Positions 28,901 to 37,457 are shown, numbered from the stretch's first letter. The stretch: DNA of 64,000 bases from Microvirga aerilata (GCF_016743775.1 NZ_JAEQMY010000018.1:1-64000); one strand, 5' to 3'. The notes: generated by a model not told the origin, from the letters alone. Program-made: numbers and translations.

Positions 28901-30061
28901 TCAGTGCCGCGGCTGCGGCCTGCCTTCATAAGGGCTGCGCTGGCTCATGTGGCCCGGCCCGAAGGTGCGCTTGTCGTGGCCGTTGCCGGTCCGGCGCATG
29001 GTGGGCTGATAGCGCGGGGTGGGGCGCTTCGCCCGCTTGTCCCGCCTGCCTCCTCCCATGGGAGCCATGAACAGGGCCGCAATGCCCGCAGCGACGCCGG
29101 CCAGGACGGCGGCCGTCACGAAGGGATGAAGCTGCGCTTCGAGCAGGAGGCTCGTCTTGCGCGGCTCGCCGGCAAGAGACGAGTATATGTCCCCGTCCTC
29201 GCGGGCGCCATAGAGGTTGTCGCGCATGCCTGGACGCTCGGGCTCGTCCGTGGTCTGCGAGCCGTAACCCGTCCACTCCATCGCCTTGTCCATCAGGCGC
29301 GGCGCGACCTTGCTCACGGCGCCGATCACCCAGCCGCCGAAGCCGACGGTGATCTCGCGCCGCTGGTTCTCCGCCGAGAACACGATCGCCTTGCCGACCA
29401 GATGCGGGTCATAGGCCGGCGGCGGAACGGCATTCTCCTTGTCGAGATAGTTGCGGGCATGCTCGATATAGGGCGTGTCGATGGACGAGGGCTTGATCAG
29501 GGTTACGGAGATCGGCGCGCCCTGGGCCTCGAGCTCCATGCGCAGTCCGTCGGTGAACGCTTTCACGGCATGCTTGGAGGCCGAATACTGGGTTTGCAGG
29601 ATCATGGTCCGCTCGGACAGGACGCTGCCCACATTGATGATGGTGCCGCCGCGGCTGCGCAGATGCTCTGCCGCGATCAACGAGCCGTTGACGACGCCCC
29701 AGTAGTTCACGTCGAACAGGTGCCGCTGGTCCTCCAGCGGGACCTCGTTGAGCGCCCCGTACACGGCCACGGCCGCATCGTTCACCCAGGTGTCGAAGCC
29801 TCCGAAGGTCTCAATGGCGGTGCGCGCCACCCGCTCGAGATCCTCGCGCCGGCTGACATCCGCAGCAACCGCGATGGCGCGGGTGCCGCCGCGGCTGAGC
29901 TCATCGGCAATCTTGCGCAGGGCATCTTTGTTGCGGGCCACCAGGACAAGTCCTTTGGCTCCGCGGGAGGCGAACAGATGCGACGTTGCAAGGCCGATGC
30001 CGCTGGAAGCCCCGGTGATGACGATCACCTGCTCCTCGATCGGCTTCTGGCGAACCGCCAT
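28901..30061 (-). CDS. SDR-family oxidoreductase with C-terminal membrane helix, stress-promoter controlled
   Basis: 386 aa. NAD(P) motif TGASSGIGLATSHLFASRG, catalytic Tyr/Lys YSASKHAVKAFTDGLR, then an extension with an Ala/Gly-rich membrane segment (VTAAVLAGVAAGIAALFMA) and an Arg/Lys-rich tail (RRDKRAKRPTPRY). Start 30061 set by GGAGAA; ATG 30073 is an alternative. Same layout as the SDR at 24279. An EcfG-type promoter lies upstream at 30124-30148. Confidence 0.88.
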   Translation of the reverse strand: MAVRQKPIEEQVIVITGASSGIGLATSHLFASRGAKGLVLVARNKDALRKIADELSRGGTRAIAVAADVSRREDLERVARTAIETFGGFDTWVNDAAVAVYGALNEVPLEDQRHLFDVNYWGVVNGSLIAAEHLRSRGGTIINVGSVLSERTMILQTQYSASKHAVKAFTDGLRMELEAQGAPISVTLIKPSSIDTPYIEHARNYLDKENAVPPPAYDPHLVGKAIVFSAENQRREITVGFGGWVIGAVSKVAPRLMDKAMEWTGYGSQTTDEPERPGMRDNLYGAREDGDIYSSLAGEPRKTSLLLEAQLHPFVTAAVLAGVAAGIAALFMAPMGGGRRDKRAKRPTPRYQPTMRRTGNGHDKRTFGPGHMSQRSPYEGRPQPRH

Positions 30062-30123
30062 GGCATTCTCCTTCATTGTCCTCAGGGTTTCCATAATCCT
30101 CAAGATTTCATGGAACGTGGATC

Positions 30124-30148
30124 AACGTGACGGTGATGGCGGGGTTCC
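30124..30148 (-). promoter_or_regulatory. Sigma-EcfG-type promoter for the 28901 SDR gene
   Basis: Minus strand GGAAC (30144-30148), 16-nt spacer, CGTT (30124-30127): an exact match to the alphaproteobacterial general stress promoter GGAAC-N16/17-CGTT. About 63 nt before the start codon. Confidence 0.75.
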
Positions 30149-30204
30149 TACGGCAGCGCTTGCCGGCAGAGGCCGAAAAGCCCGTAACCCCCGGCATGCA
30201 AAGC

Positions 30205-30230
30205 GGAACCGGCTTTTCAACCCAGGCGTT
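30205..30230 (+). promoter_or_regulatory. Sigma-EcfG-type promoter for the PRC-barrel gene
   Basis: GGAAC (30205-30209), 17-nt spacer, CGTT (30227-30230). Start codon 30265 is 35 nt beyond the -10. Divergent to the SDR promoter at 30124, so the two genes form a back-to-back stress-responsive pair. Confidence 0.77.
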
Positions 30231-30264
30231 GCCTTGGCATCTCACAGACGAAGGGAGCGAGATA

Positions 30265-30675
30265 ATGCAGACGACGGCACAAAGTGGCGACGTGCGCGAG
30301 ACCCAGAGCCTGATCGCCAGCGACAAGGTTGAAGGAACGCCGGTGCGCCGCTCGGACGGTGAGAAGATCGGAACCATCGAGCGCGTGATGATCGAGAAGC
30401 GGTCCGGCAAGGTGGCCTATGCGGTCATGAGCTTCGGCGGCTTCATGGGGCTCGGCGAGGAATACTACACGCTTCCCTGGGGCGTCCTGAAGTACAACAC
30501 CGAACTCGACGCCTATGAGCTGAACCTCAATGAGGATCAGCTGCGTGGAGCCCCCCGTCGCAGCGCGGAAGGGCATGACGCTTCCTACGACCGCGAGTGG
30601 GAAGAGCACGTCCATCGCTATTACAACGCCACCCCCTATTGGGGCGGAAGCGACCCAATGAGCACGGGCCGGTAA
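30265..30675 (+). CDS. PRC-barrel domain protein
   Basis: 136 aa. The PRC-barrel spans about 12-85: LIASDKVEGTPVRRSDGEKI, then GTIERVMIEKRSGKVAYAVM, then SFGGFMGLGEEYYTLPWGVL. A Tyr/Trp-rich tail follows (REWEEHVHRYYNATPYWGG). Start from GGGAGCG before ATG 30265. Function unknown; in Rhizobiales such proteins are common members of the general stress regulon, which the EcfG-type promoter supports here. Confidence 0.9.
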   Translation: MQTTAQSGDVRETQSLIASDKVEGTPVRRSDGEKIGTIERVMIEKRSGKVAYAVMSFGGFMGLGEEYYTLPWGVLKYNTELDAYELNLNEDQLRGAPRRSAEGHDASYDREWEEHVHRYYNATPYWGGSDPMSTGR

Positions 30676-30700
30676 GCCGATCCCGCATCGCGAGTGAAAA

Positions 30701-30730
30701 AAAATCGCCCGGCTTTCACCGGGCGATTTT
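30701..30730. terminator. Bidirectional terminator between PRC and H1-like genes
   Basis: 12-bp stem AAAATCGCCCGG / CCGGGCGATTTT with CTTTCA loop, flanked by A-run and T-run, so it works for both convergent genes. Confidence 0.92.
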
Positions 30731-30789
30731 TTATGCGTGTGCGCCGGACGAGGCTGACGCCCTATTCCGGAGCCCGCGGCATGATTGTC

Positions 30790-31632
30790 TTAGCGCTTCG
30801 ACTTCGAGGGGCTCTTGCGGGCGCTCGAAGAGCCGGAGCCGGAAGACCGCTTGGCCACATTGCCGGACTTCTTCGTGGAGGAAGTGCGGCTCGATGCGGC
30901 GGCTGCGCGCTTCGTGGTCGACTTGGACGCGCCGCGCGACTTGGATGCCGAACCCTTGGAGGCCGAACCCTTGGACGCCGAGCTCTTGGCAGAAGACTTC
31001 ACTGCGCCGCGGCTGGAGCTGCGGGATGCGGACGCCTTGCCGGTCGAACGGGACGAGCCGGAGCGTGCCGAAGTCGAACGCGACGAGGACTTCTTGGCGG
31101 CCGACGAGGTCGACTTGGCCGAGGTCTTCTTGGCGGGGGTCTTCGTGGCAGCGGTCTTCTTGGCAGTGGTCTTCTTGGCTGCAGTCTTGCTGCCGCCCGA
31201 CTTGGCCGACGACTTGGCCGACGATTTGGCCGAGGACTTCGCAGCCGACTTGGTCGAGGTCTTCTTGGCGGCAGTCGACTTGGCGGTGGTCTTCTTGGCG
31301 CCGGACTTGGCCGAGGACTTCGAGGTCGACTTCGCAGCCGTCTTCTTGGCGGCGGTCTTCGTTCCGGACTTCTTCGCAGCGGTGCTCTTCGAGCCCGACT
31401 TCGCTGCGCTGGAACGGGACGAGGAGCCCGAGGACTTCGCGGCGGTCTTGGTGCCGGACTTCGCTGCGCCGGATTTCGTGGCGCCGGATTTCGCAGAGGA
31501 CTTGGAGCCCTTCGCGGTGCTGGACGAGCTGCTGCGAGAGCTGCTCTTCTTCGCGGTCTTCTTGGTGCTGGTCGCACCGGTGTCGCCCGTGAACAACTGT
31601 GTCAGCGGGTTTGACTTGATGTCTATCGGCAT
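30790..31632 (-). CDS. Histone H1-like Lys/Ala/Ser-rich basic protein
   Basis: 280 aa, almost entirely low-complexity K, A, S, T with repeated AAKK, TAKK and AKSS units after a short distinct N-terminus (MPIDIKSNPLTQLFTGDTGA). It resembles bacterial H1/Hc1-like nucleoid proteins and is predicted to bind DNA without a fold of its own. A plus-strand shadow frame of Phe/Val/Leu-rich repeats is an artefact. AGGAGG sits before ATG 31632. An EcfG-type promoter precedes it, so it is likely made in stress or stationary phase. Repeats invite copy-number variation between strains. Confidence 0.88.
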   Translation of the reverse strand: MPIDIKSNPLTQLFTGDTGATSTKKTAKKSSSRSSSSSTAKGSKSSAKSGATKSGAAKSGTKTAAKSSGSSSRSSAAKSGSKSTAAKKSGTKTAAKKTAAKSTSKSSAKSGAKKTTAKSTAAKKTSTKSAAKSSAKSSAKSSAKSGGSKTAAKKTTAKKTAATKTPAKKTSAKSTSSAAKKSSSRSTSARSGSSRSTGKASASRSSSRGAVKSSAKSSASKGSASKGSASKSRGASKSTTKRAAAASSRTSSTKKSGNVAKRSSGSGSSSARKSPSKSKR

Positions 31633-31681
31633 TGCAGCCTCCTTCAAGAGCCTTCGCGTGCAACCGTCACGCTTGCAAGGC

Positions 31682-31706
31682 AACGTCGTTATACCAACGC
31701 GGTTCC
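31682..31706 (-). promoter_or_regulatory. Sigma-EcfG-type promoter for the H1-like gene
   Basis: Minus strand GGAAC (31702-31706), 16-nt spacer, CGTT (31682-31685), exact consensus, 50 nt upstream of the start codon. The -35 overlaps a 15-bp palindrome TTCCGAATATCGGAA (31703-31717), a possible additional binding site. Confidence 0.77.
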
Positions 31707-31717
31707 GAATATCGGAA

Positions 31718-32164
31718 AGTGTTGACAGTAGAGCGCGCACTTTTTCTGTGGATATTTTGATTGAAGGGATGCTCTTCACTTGCAGACCTGAGACTCGATA
31801 TCGGGTGCAGGATGAGAGGGTTAGAGCTTCTTCGGGCGGATGACGGATGCTTTTTCCAGCCGTCGAGCGTGGGAAATTTGATTCACGAAATCAGAAGCTT
31901 AGATGCTGCATGAAGATGACGTTCATGCTGTTTCGAGTATTCGAACGTCATCGAGAGTGTTCAACGTCGAAGCCCCGATCCTATCCACTTGAGGAGGGCT
32001 GAAGACGGTTTCGATGAAGCCTCGAAAAACATTCCGATCGGCTTCCAAAAAGTTCACCAGGTTCGCGTCGAAGCAGCGGAACATGCGCTCGGGCAAACCA
32101 AGAATCACATCGGGACGCCTGCGGCGTGGAGCGGTGGTGGTGCTTTGGTCGGGAGCAGCCGCTC
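31718..32164. other. Intergenic region with no recognised gene
   Basis: About 450 nt between the H1-like promoter and the DMT gene. Base composition is less GC-rich than its neighbours. Short frames lack ribosome sites or family resemblance. I see no terminator or RNA gene. Confidence 0.55.
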
Positions 32165-33130
32165 ATGCGCGGCTTGGTCGCTGACGTTGCCGTGACGATG
32201 AAGGCTTCACGCGATGCCGCAGGCGCGGTAAGCGAAGGAAGCATTCACTTCGAACAGACCGCCGTGCCCCATCGCAGCATCCTTGCCGTCGTCCTTTGGA
32301 TGAGCGGCGCACTTCTCGCCTTCTCCGCAACGGCCATTGCGGTGCGCGCGCTCGCGCCTGCCTTCTCGATCTTCGAGATGCTGGCCGTTCGCAATGCCGC
32401 GGGCGTCCTGATCCTGCTGGCTCTCGCGCTCCTCAAGCCGGAGCTCAGGCCCGGCCTGAAGCCGCGGCGCTTCAGGCTTCATCTTACCAGAAACGTCCTG
32501 CATTTCGCAGGCACCGACGGATGGGCCTTCGGGCTGACGCTCCTGCCGCTCGCAACGGTCTTCGCGCTCGAGTTCACCACGCCGGCCTGGGTTGCTCTGC
32601 TGGCGATTCCCCTGCTCGGGGAAAAGATGACCGTGGGCCGTCTCGTGGCCGTGGTGCTCGGCTTCATCGGCATTGTCGTGATCCTGCGGCCGGGCGTGGA
32701 AACCTTGCAGCCGGCCAGTTTGCTCATGCTCGGCGTCGCCTTCAGCTTCGCGCTCGTGGCCATCATGACGAAGCGCCTCACCATGACCGAGAGCACCTTC
32801 TCGATCCTGTTCTTCATGAACCTGATCCAGCTGCCCATGAACCTTGCAGGAGTGAGCAGGGCGTTCTGGCTGCAGGTGCAGCCCTCCCACGCACTGCCCC
32901 TCGCGGGCATCTCCGTCGGCGGCCTGCTCGCTCACTACTGCCTGACCAATGCATACCGGCAGGGCGACGCCACCATGGTCGTGCCCCTCGATTTCATGCG
33001 CATCCCGCTGATCGCCTTCGTCGGCTGGCAGTTCTATGGCGAGGCGCTCGATCCGTTCGTCTTCTTGGGCAGCGGCTGCATCATCCTCGGCCTTCTCTAC
33101 TCCCTGCATCGCGAGGCGAAATCCGCATGA
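32165..33130 (+). CDS. EamA/DMT-family transporter
   Basis: 321 aa with ten membrane helices in two EamA halves (SGALLAFSATAIAVRALAPA..., LMLGVAFSFALVAIMTKRL...). The DMT hallmarks FTTPAWVALLAIPLLGEKMT and YRQGDATMVVPLDFMRIP are present. Probably a metabolite exporter; substrate unknown. Start 32165 is supported by GGGAG eight nt upstream; ATG 32198 is an alternative. Its stop overlaps the helicase start (ATGA). Confidence 0.87.
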   Translation: MRGLVADVAVTMKASRDAAGAVSEGSIHFEQTAVPHRSILAVVLWMSGALLAFSATAIAVRALAPAFSIFEMLAVRNAAGVLILLALALLKPELRPGLKPRRFRLHLTRNVLHFAGTDGWAFGLTLLPLATVFALEFTTPAWVALLAIPLLGEKMTVGRLVAVVLGFIGIVVILRPGVETLQPASLLMLGVAFSFALVAIMTKRLTMTESTFSILFFMNLIQLPMNLAGVSRAFWLQVQPSHALPLAGISVGGLLAHYCLTNAYRQGDATMVVPLDFMRIPLIAFVGWQFYGEALDPFVFLGSGCIILGLLYSLHREAKSA

Positions 33131-34218
33131 CATGGTCGCCGCAACAGGATGCCGCCCTCAAGGCTGTTGCCGATTGGCTCCGCCGCGGTGACCGTCCGGT
33201 GTTCCGCCTGTTCGGCTATGCGGGAACGGGCAAGACGACCCTTGCCAAGCACATTGCCGAAGGTGTCGACGGCGATGTGGCCTTCGGGGCCTATACCGGC
33301 AAGGCGGCGCTGGTGCTGCGCACGAAAGGCTGCACGGATGCCTCCACCATCCACTCGATGATCTACCGCTCGCGGGAGTCCGACGAGAACGGTCCGCAAT
33401 TCGTCATCAACCGTCAAAGCCCGGCATCCAAGGCCGACCTCATCATCATCGACGAATGCTCCATGGTGGACGAGGAGCTCGGGCGCGATCTCCTGTCGTT
33501 CGGGCAGCCCGTGCTCGTGCTCGGCGATCCGGCGCAGTTGCCGCCCGTCAAAGGCGGTGGCTTCTTCACGGAGGGAGAGCCCGACGTGATGCTCACCGAG
33601 GTGCATCGCCAGGCCAAGGACAACCCCATCATCCACATGTCCATGCAGGTTCGGGAGGGCGGACGGCTGGAGCCGGGCGTCTACGGCGAGAGCCGCGTCA
33701 TCCGTCGCCGCGAGATCGATGCGGCAGCCGTCATGGCGGCCGATCAGGTGCTGGTGGGCCTCAACAAGACGCGCCGTCTCTACAACACCCGACTGCGCGA
33801 ATTGAACGGCTACCGCGACCCCATGCCGGCGGCGGGCGAGAAGCTCGTGTGCCTGCGCAACGACAAGACCAAGGGGCTGCTCAACGGCGGCACCTGGAGC
33901 ATCCAGGCCCTGCGCGGGATCCGCAACGACTTCATCCGCATGGACGTGCTGCCGGACGACGATGCCCGCCGCCGGTCCGTGGAGGTGGCGGTGCACAAGG
34001 CGTTCTTCGAGGGCACGGAGGAGGAGGTGCCTTTCGTCCTGCGAAAGGAGTCCGACGAGTTCACCTATGGCTACGCGCTCACCGTGCACAAGGCCCAGGG
34101 CTCGCAATGGGACGATCTCGTGCTCTTCGACGAATCCTACGCCTTCCGCGAGCATCGCAGCCGCTGGCTCTACACGGCCCTGACGCGGGCTGCCGAGAAG
34201 GCCACCGTCGTGATCTGA
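33127..34218 (+). CDS. RecD/Dda-like ATP-dependent DNA helicase (superfamily 1B)
   Basis: 363 aa. Walker A GYAGTGKTTLAK (about 30-45), Walker B IIDECSMVDEEL, motif III GDPAQLPPV, and C-terminal UvrD_C_2 motifs YALTVHKAQGSQWDDLVLFD and YTALTRAAEKATVV. This compact two-domain size fits phage Dda/RecD2-core helicases rather than RecBCD RecD. Coupled to the DMT gene by an ATGA overlap, although the functions have no obvious link. Confidence 0.9.
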   Translation: MTWSPQQDAALKAVADWLRRGDRPVFRLFGYAGTGKTTLAKHIAEGVDGDVAFGAYTGKAALVLRTKGCTDASTIHSMIYRSRESDENGPQFVINRQSPASKADLIIIDECSMVDEELGRDLLSFGQPVLVLGDPAQLPPVKGGGFFTEGEPDVMLTEVHRQAKDNPIIHMSMQVREGGRLEPGVYGESRVIRRREIDAAAVMAADQVLVGLNKTRRLYNTRLRELNGYRDPMPAAGEKLVCLRNDKTKGLLNGGTWSIQALRGIRNDFIRMDVLPDDDARRRSVEVAVHKAFFEGTEEEVPFVLRKESDEFTYGYALTVHKAQGSQWDDLVLFDESYAFREHRSRWLYTALTRAAEKATVVI

Positions 34219-34326
34219 GCAGGAGCCTGGCGCGGGCTCCAACTTGCGCTCAGGAACCCGGCGCAGCTTGAGGTCTTATGCTCCTAGCTGAACCGTTGGC
34301 TGAACCGTCTCCGAGAGGGCGCAGAC

Positions 34327-34500
34327 ATGTTGAAATGGGCTCTGATCTTTCTTGTGGTCTCCCTTGTGGCCGGAGCCCTGGGCTTTACGGGCATCGCATC
34401 GGGCGCCCGGAGCATCGCCAAGGTCCTGTTCGGCATCTTCCTCCTGTTCTTCATCATCCTGATCCTCCTCGCCTGGGGAGCCGGTGAACTGATCTTCTAA
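34327..34500 (+). CDS. DUF1328 (YtjA-like) small membrane protein
   Basis: 57 aa: MLKWALIFLVVSLVAGALGF, then TGIASGARSIAKVLFGIF and a second helix ending GELIF. This is the DUF1328/YtjA pattern of two membrane helices joined by a short Gly/Ala/Ser loop. Often stress-associated; function unknown. Upstream GGAAC at 34256 is not followed by CGTT, so no EcfG promoter is claimed. Confidence 0.9.
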   Translation: MLKWALIFLVVSLVAGALGFTGIASGARSIAKVLFGIFLLFFIILILLAWGAGELIF

Positions 34501-34730
34501 GATCCGTCCGGCATCACCCGTCGTTCCATGCGCCCCCAAGCGCGACCGCCCTGCGGATTGGGAGGCTTGGCGATGCATGCACTGGATGCATGAAGTCCCT
34601 GCCGTGCGAGGTCTGCCTTCTTGTCCCCGGCTCGCTATAGGGGCTGCTCAACTTTTTCATTTCCGGGCGCCGGGTTGAAACTTTCTGTCTCGCTGCTGCC
34701 TTGAAAGATAAATTTATGAAAGGGACGCCC

Positions 34731-35819
34731 ATGAAACGTCGTGCATTCCTCCAGGCCGCCACGGTTGGCGTGGCTGCAGGGGCCGTCGCCAAGCCCGCGA
34801 TCGCCCAGTCGAACCCCGAGGTGCGCTGGCGCCTGACCTCGGCTTTTCCCAAGTCGCTGGACACCTTGTTCGGCGGTGGCGAGACGTTCGCCAAGCTCGT
34901 TTCCGAGGCCACCGACGGCAAGTTCCAGATCCAGACCTTCGCGCCCGGCGAGATCGTCGGCGCGCCTCAGGCGCTCGACGCCATCGGCGGCGGAACGGTG
35001 GAGATGGGCCACACCTGCTCCTACTACTATGTGGGCAAGGATCCGACCTTCGCCATCGGCACCACGCTGCCCTTCGGCCTCAACTCGCGGCAGACCAATG
35101 CCTGGCTCTATCACGGCAACGGCAATACCCTGCTGAACGAGTTCTACGCCAAGCACAACGTCTACGCGCTGCCCGCAGGCAACACCGGCGTGCAGATGGG
35201 CGGTTGGTTCCGCAAGGAGATCAAGACCGTTCCGGACCTGCAGGGCCTCAAGATGCGCATTGCAGGCCTTGCGGGCCAGATCATGGGCAAGCTCGGCGTG
35301 ATCCCGCAGCAGATCGCAGGCGGCGACCTCTACCCGTCGTTGGAGCGCGGCACCATCGACGCCGCCGAGTGGGTGGCGCCCTACGACGACGAGAAGCTCG
35401 GCCTCAACAAGGTGGCTCCGTACTACTACTATCCCGGCTTCTGGGAGGGTGGTCCCGCCATCCACTTCTTCATCAACCAGGCCAAGTGGAATGAGCTTCC
35501 CAAGAACTACCAAGCAGCCGTCCAAGCAGCGGCGGGCTACGTGAATGTGGACACGCAGGCCAAATACGATGCCCGCAATCCGGCGGCTCTTCGCAGCCTG
35601 ATCGGCGCGGGCGCGCAGCTGCGCCCCTTCTCGCAGGACATCATGGAAGCAGCCTACAAGGCGTCCAATGAGGTCTATGACGAGATCTCGGCCAAGAACC
35701 CCGAGTTCAAGAAGATCTACGACAGCTACAAGGCTTTCCGCGGCGAGGAATATCTCTGGTTCCAGGTGGCGGAATACGCCTACGACACCTTCATGATCCG
35801 CGCCCGCGCCCGCGGCTGA
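34731..35819 (+). CDS. Orphan TRAP transporter substrate-binding protein (TakP-like)
   Basis: 362 aa with a Tat-like leader (MKRRAFLQAATVGVAAGAVA, cleavage after AIAQ). DctP-family body: FGGGETFAKLVSEATDGKFQ, DLQGLKMRIAGLAGQIMGKL, and EWVAPYDDEKLGLNKVAPYYY. The closest match in memory is the 2-keto-acid-binding TakP/ sll1314 subgroup. No dctQM genes follow, so it must use permeases elsewhere. Start 34731 from AAAGGGA upstream. Confidence 0.86.
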   Translation: MKRRAFLQAATVGVAAGAVAKPAIAQSNPEVRWRLTSAFPKSLDTLFGGGETFAKLVSEATDGKFQIQTFAPGEIVGAPQALDAIGGGTVEMGHTCSYYYVGKDPTFAIGTTLPFGLNSRQTNAWLYHGNGNTLLNEFYAKHNVYALPAGNTGVQMGGWFRKEIKTVPDLQGLKMRIAGLAGQIMGKLGVIPQQIAGGDLYPSLERGTIDAAEWVAPYDDEKLGLNKVAPYYYYPGFWEGGPAIHFFINQAKWNELPKNYQAAVQAAAGYVNVDTQAKYDARNPAALRSLIGAGAQLRPFSQDIMEAAYKASNEVYDEISAKNPEFKKIYDSYKAFRGEEYLWFQVAEYAYDTFMIRARARG

Positions 35820-35824
35820 TCAAC

Positions 35825-35854
35825 GAAAAGGCGGACTCTCAGGCCCGCCTTTTC
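35825..35854. terminator. Bidirectional terminator between TRAP binding protein and MltB-like gene
   Basis: Stem GAAAAGGCGG / CCGCCTTTTC with a 10-nt loop, 6 nt after the TRAP stop and 9 nt before the transglycosylase stop. Confidence 0.85.
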
Positions 35855-35862
35855 CTGAAGCC

Positions 35863-36696
35863 TTACTGGCTGGCTGCGGCCGACGTGTCGCCGCCTGCAA
35901 GCTTCGAGGCGTAAAGGGCGATAGTGCGCGAATACACCTGGGACTTGTTCCAGGCCCGGATGGCCTCGAAGTTCTGGGATCCGGGCGCCCAATCGCCGCC
36001 TCTGACCCAGCCATGGCCTTTCAGGTAATTGGCCGTTGACGCGAGCACGTCGGCAGGGCTGCGCAAGAGATCGGCCCGCCCGTCACCGTCGAAATCGATG
36101 GCGTATTTCACGTAGGACGAAGGCATGAATTGGGTCTGGCCCATTTCGCCGGCCCATGCGCCACGCATCTCGGCAGGCGAGAGATCGCCCTTGTCCACAA
36201 TGCGCAGCGCATCGAAGAGATGTCCCGTAAAGAACTCCGTGCGCCGGCAATCATAGGCGAGCGTCGCCACCGAGCGGATGACCGGGAGGTTGCCTCGCAC
36301 GGCCCCGAAATCGGTCTCCAGGCCCCAGATGGCCACGAGCACGGGGCCCGGCACGCCGAAGCGTTGCTCGATCCGCGCGAGCGTCGCAGCATGGCGCTTC
36401 AACTGGTTCGCGCCGCCTCTGAGACGTCCGGGTGAGATCATGCGGCCCGAGAACTGTTCGAAGCTCTGCTTGAACACGCCTTGGCCGCGATCCTTCTTGA
36501 TCACGCTTTGATCGAAGGTCACGCCGGACAATCCCTGTCTGACGGCCTCCGCCGAAATGCCCTGCGCCACCGCTTCCTGCCCGATGTCGTCGAGCCATTT
36601 CTCGAAGCCTGCCGGATCGCGGCAGGTTGCTGCCGAGGCCTGACCTGCCGCGAGGAGGGCGGCGGCCAGAACGGAGGCGCGCATGAAAGCCTGCAT
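35863..36696 (-). CDS. Lytic murein transglycosylase, MltB family
   Basis: 277 aa with a signal peptide (MQAFMRASVLAAALLAAGQA-SA). SLT_2 domain with catalytic Glu in VAIWGLETDFGAVRGN, the GEMGQTQFMPSSY block, and an EF-hand-like DFDGDGRADLL. Cleaves the glycan strand to 1,6-anhydro ends in the periplasm. GGAGAGA precedes ATG 36696. It lacks the C-terminal peptidoglycan-binding domain of longer homologues. Confidence 0.93.
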   Translation of the reverse strand: MQAFMRASVLAAALLAAGQASAATCRDPAGFEKWLDDIGQEAVAQGISAEAVRQGLSGVTFDQSVIKKDRGQGVFKQSFEQFSGRMISPGRLRGGANQLKRHAATLARIEQRFGVPGPVLVAIWGLETDFGAVRGNLPVIRSVATLAYDCRRTEFFTGHLFDALRIVDKGDLSPAEMRGAWAGEMGQTQFMPSSYVKYAIDFDGDGRADLLRSPADVLASTANYLKGHGWVRGGDWAPGSQNFEAIRAWNKSQVYSRTIALYASKLAGGDTSAAASQ

Positions 36697-36836
36697 GAAG
36701 TCTCTCCAGTTCGTTCGGTTCCTGAGCGAGGTAGGGCCATTCTCCGGCAACTCAAGGCCACGTTGTTGCGAAAGCAACTTGCGCAGTCCAGGAGCGTTGC
36801 TATGGAAGCTAGGGTGCGTTCAGGTGGAGAGGCGCG

Positions 36837-37457
36837 GTGCGCAGCAACGAATATTGGCGAGCATGGTCGGGCATGGCTGCTTTTCTGGCCTTGCTTGCAG
36901 CCGCCCCGGTCGTGCAGGCCGCAAATGTCTCTCCCGGTCCGGACCTCGTGAGCGAAACCATTCAGACCCGGTTCGATCCTGTGACGCGGCAGACACAGGT
37001 TGCAGGCAAAGTTGCGTCGGATCTCTGCTTCCACCTGTCCCTGCCGGACGAGTGGCGCCGGAGCGAGGAGGGGCTCAAGGCCGTCGTCTCGCATGTGGAG
37101 CTTGGCGTGAGCCTTCGCTCCGCCCGTGAGCTTCGCGACATGCCGCAGCCCGACCTCGCAAGCCGCGACGCCGCCTTCCTGCAGCGAGACTACGAGGAGC
37201 TTCTCGGGCGCCCCGCGCAATCCGTCTCCGTTTCCTCAAATGCCGGGGCCATGCGCTGGTCCGCTACGTGGGTGGATGTGAACCTGCCGACGGCCTCGCA
37301 TGCCATGACCGTCGAGACCTTGATCGTGCCGCTCTCGAACGAATGGGTGCTCGAGCTGTCGCTTTCGGGAGCTGAGACGCAAGGCGCCTACAATACGCTC
37401 GCCCAGCGGCTGCTGACGAACCTGAAGGTGCAGGGCAGGGGGGGCTGTCAGGCCTGA
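36837..37457 (+). CDS. Exported protein of unknown function
   Basis: 206 aa from GTG 36837 (GGAGAGG four nt upstream). Signal peptide about 10-29 (SGMAAFLALLAAAPVVQAAN), then a soluble beta-rich domain of about 170 residues containing VASDLCFHLSLPDEWRRSE and a C-terminal Cys (GRGGCQA). No family recognised. Divergent from the transglycosylase. Confidence 0.75.
   Translation: MRSNEYWRAWSGMAAFLALLAAAPVVQAANVSPGPDLVSETIQTRFDPVTRQTQVAGKVASDLCFHLSLPDEWRRSEEGLKAVVSHVELGVSLRSARELRDMPQPDLASRDAAFLQRDYEELLGRPAQSVSVSSNAGAMRWSATWVDVNLPTASHAMTVETLIVPLSNEWVLELSLSGAETQGAYNTLAQRLLTNLKVQGRGGCQA

Noticed and set aside
30815..31843. Long plus-strand frame rich in Phe/Val/Leu/Asp opposite the H1-like gene
   Set aside because: It is the antisense reading of AAG/GCC repeats. 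It has no ribosome site or family resemblance, and the minus-strand gene has RBS, promoter and terminator.
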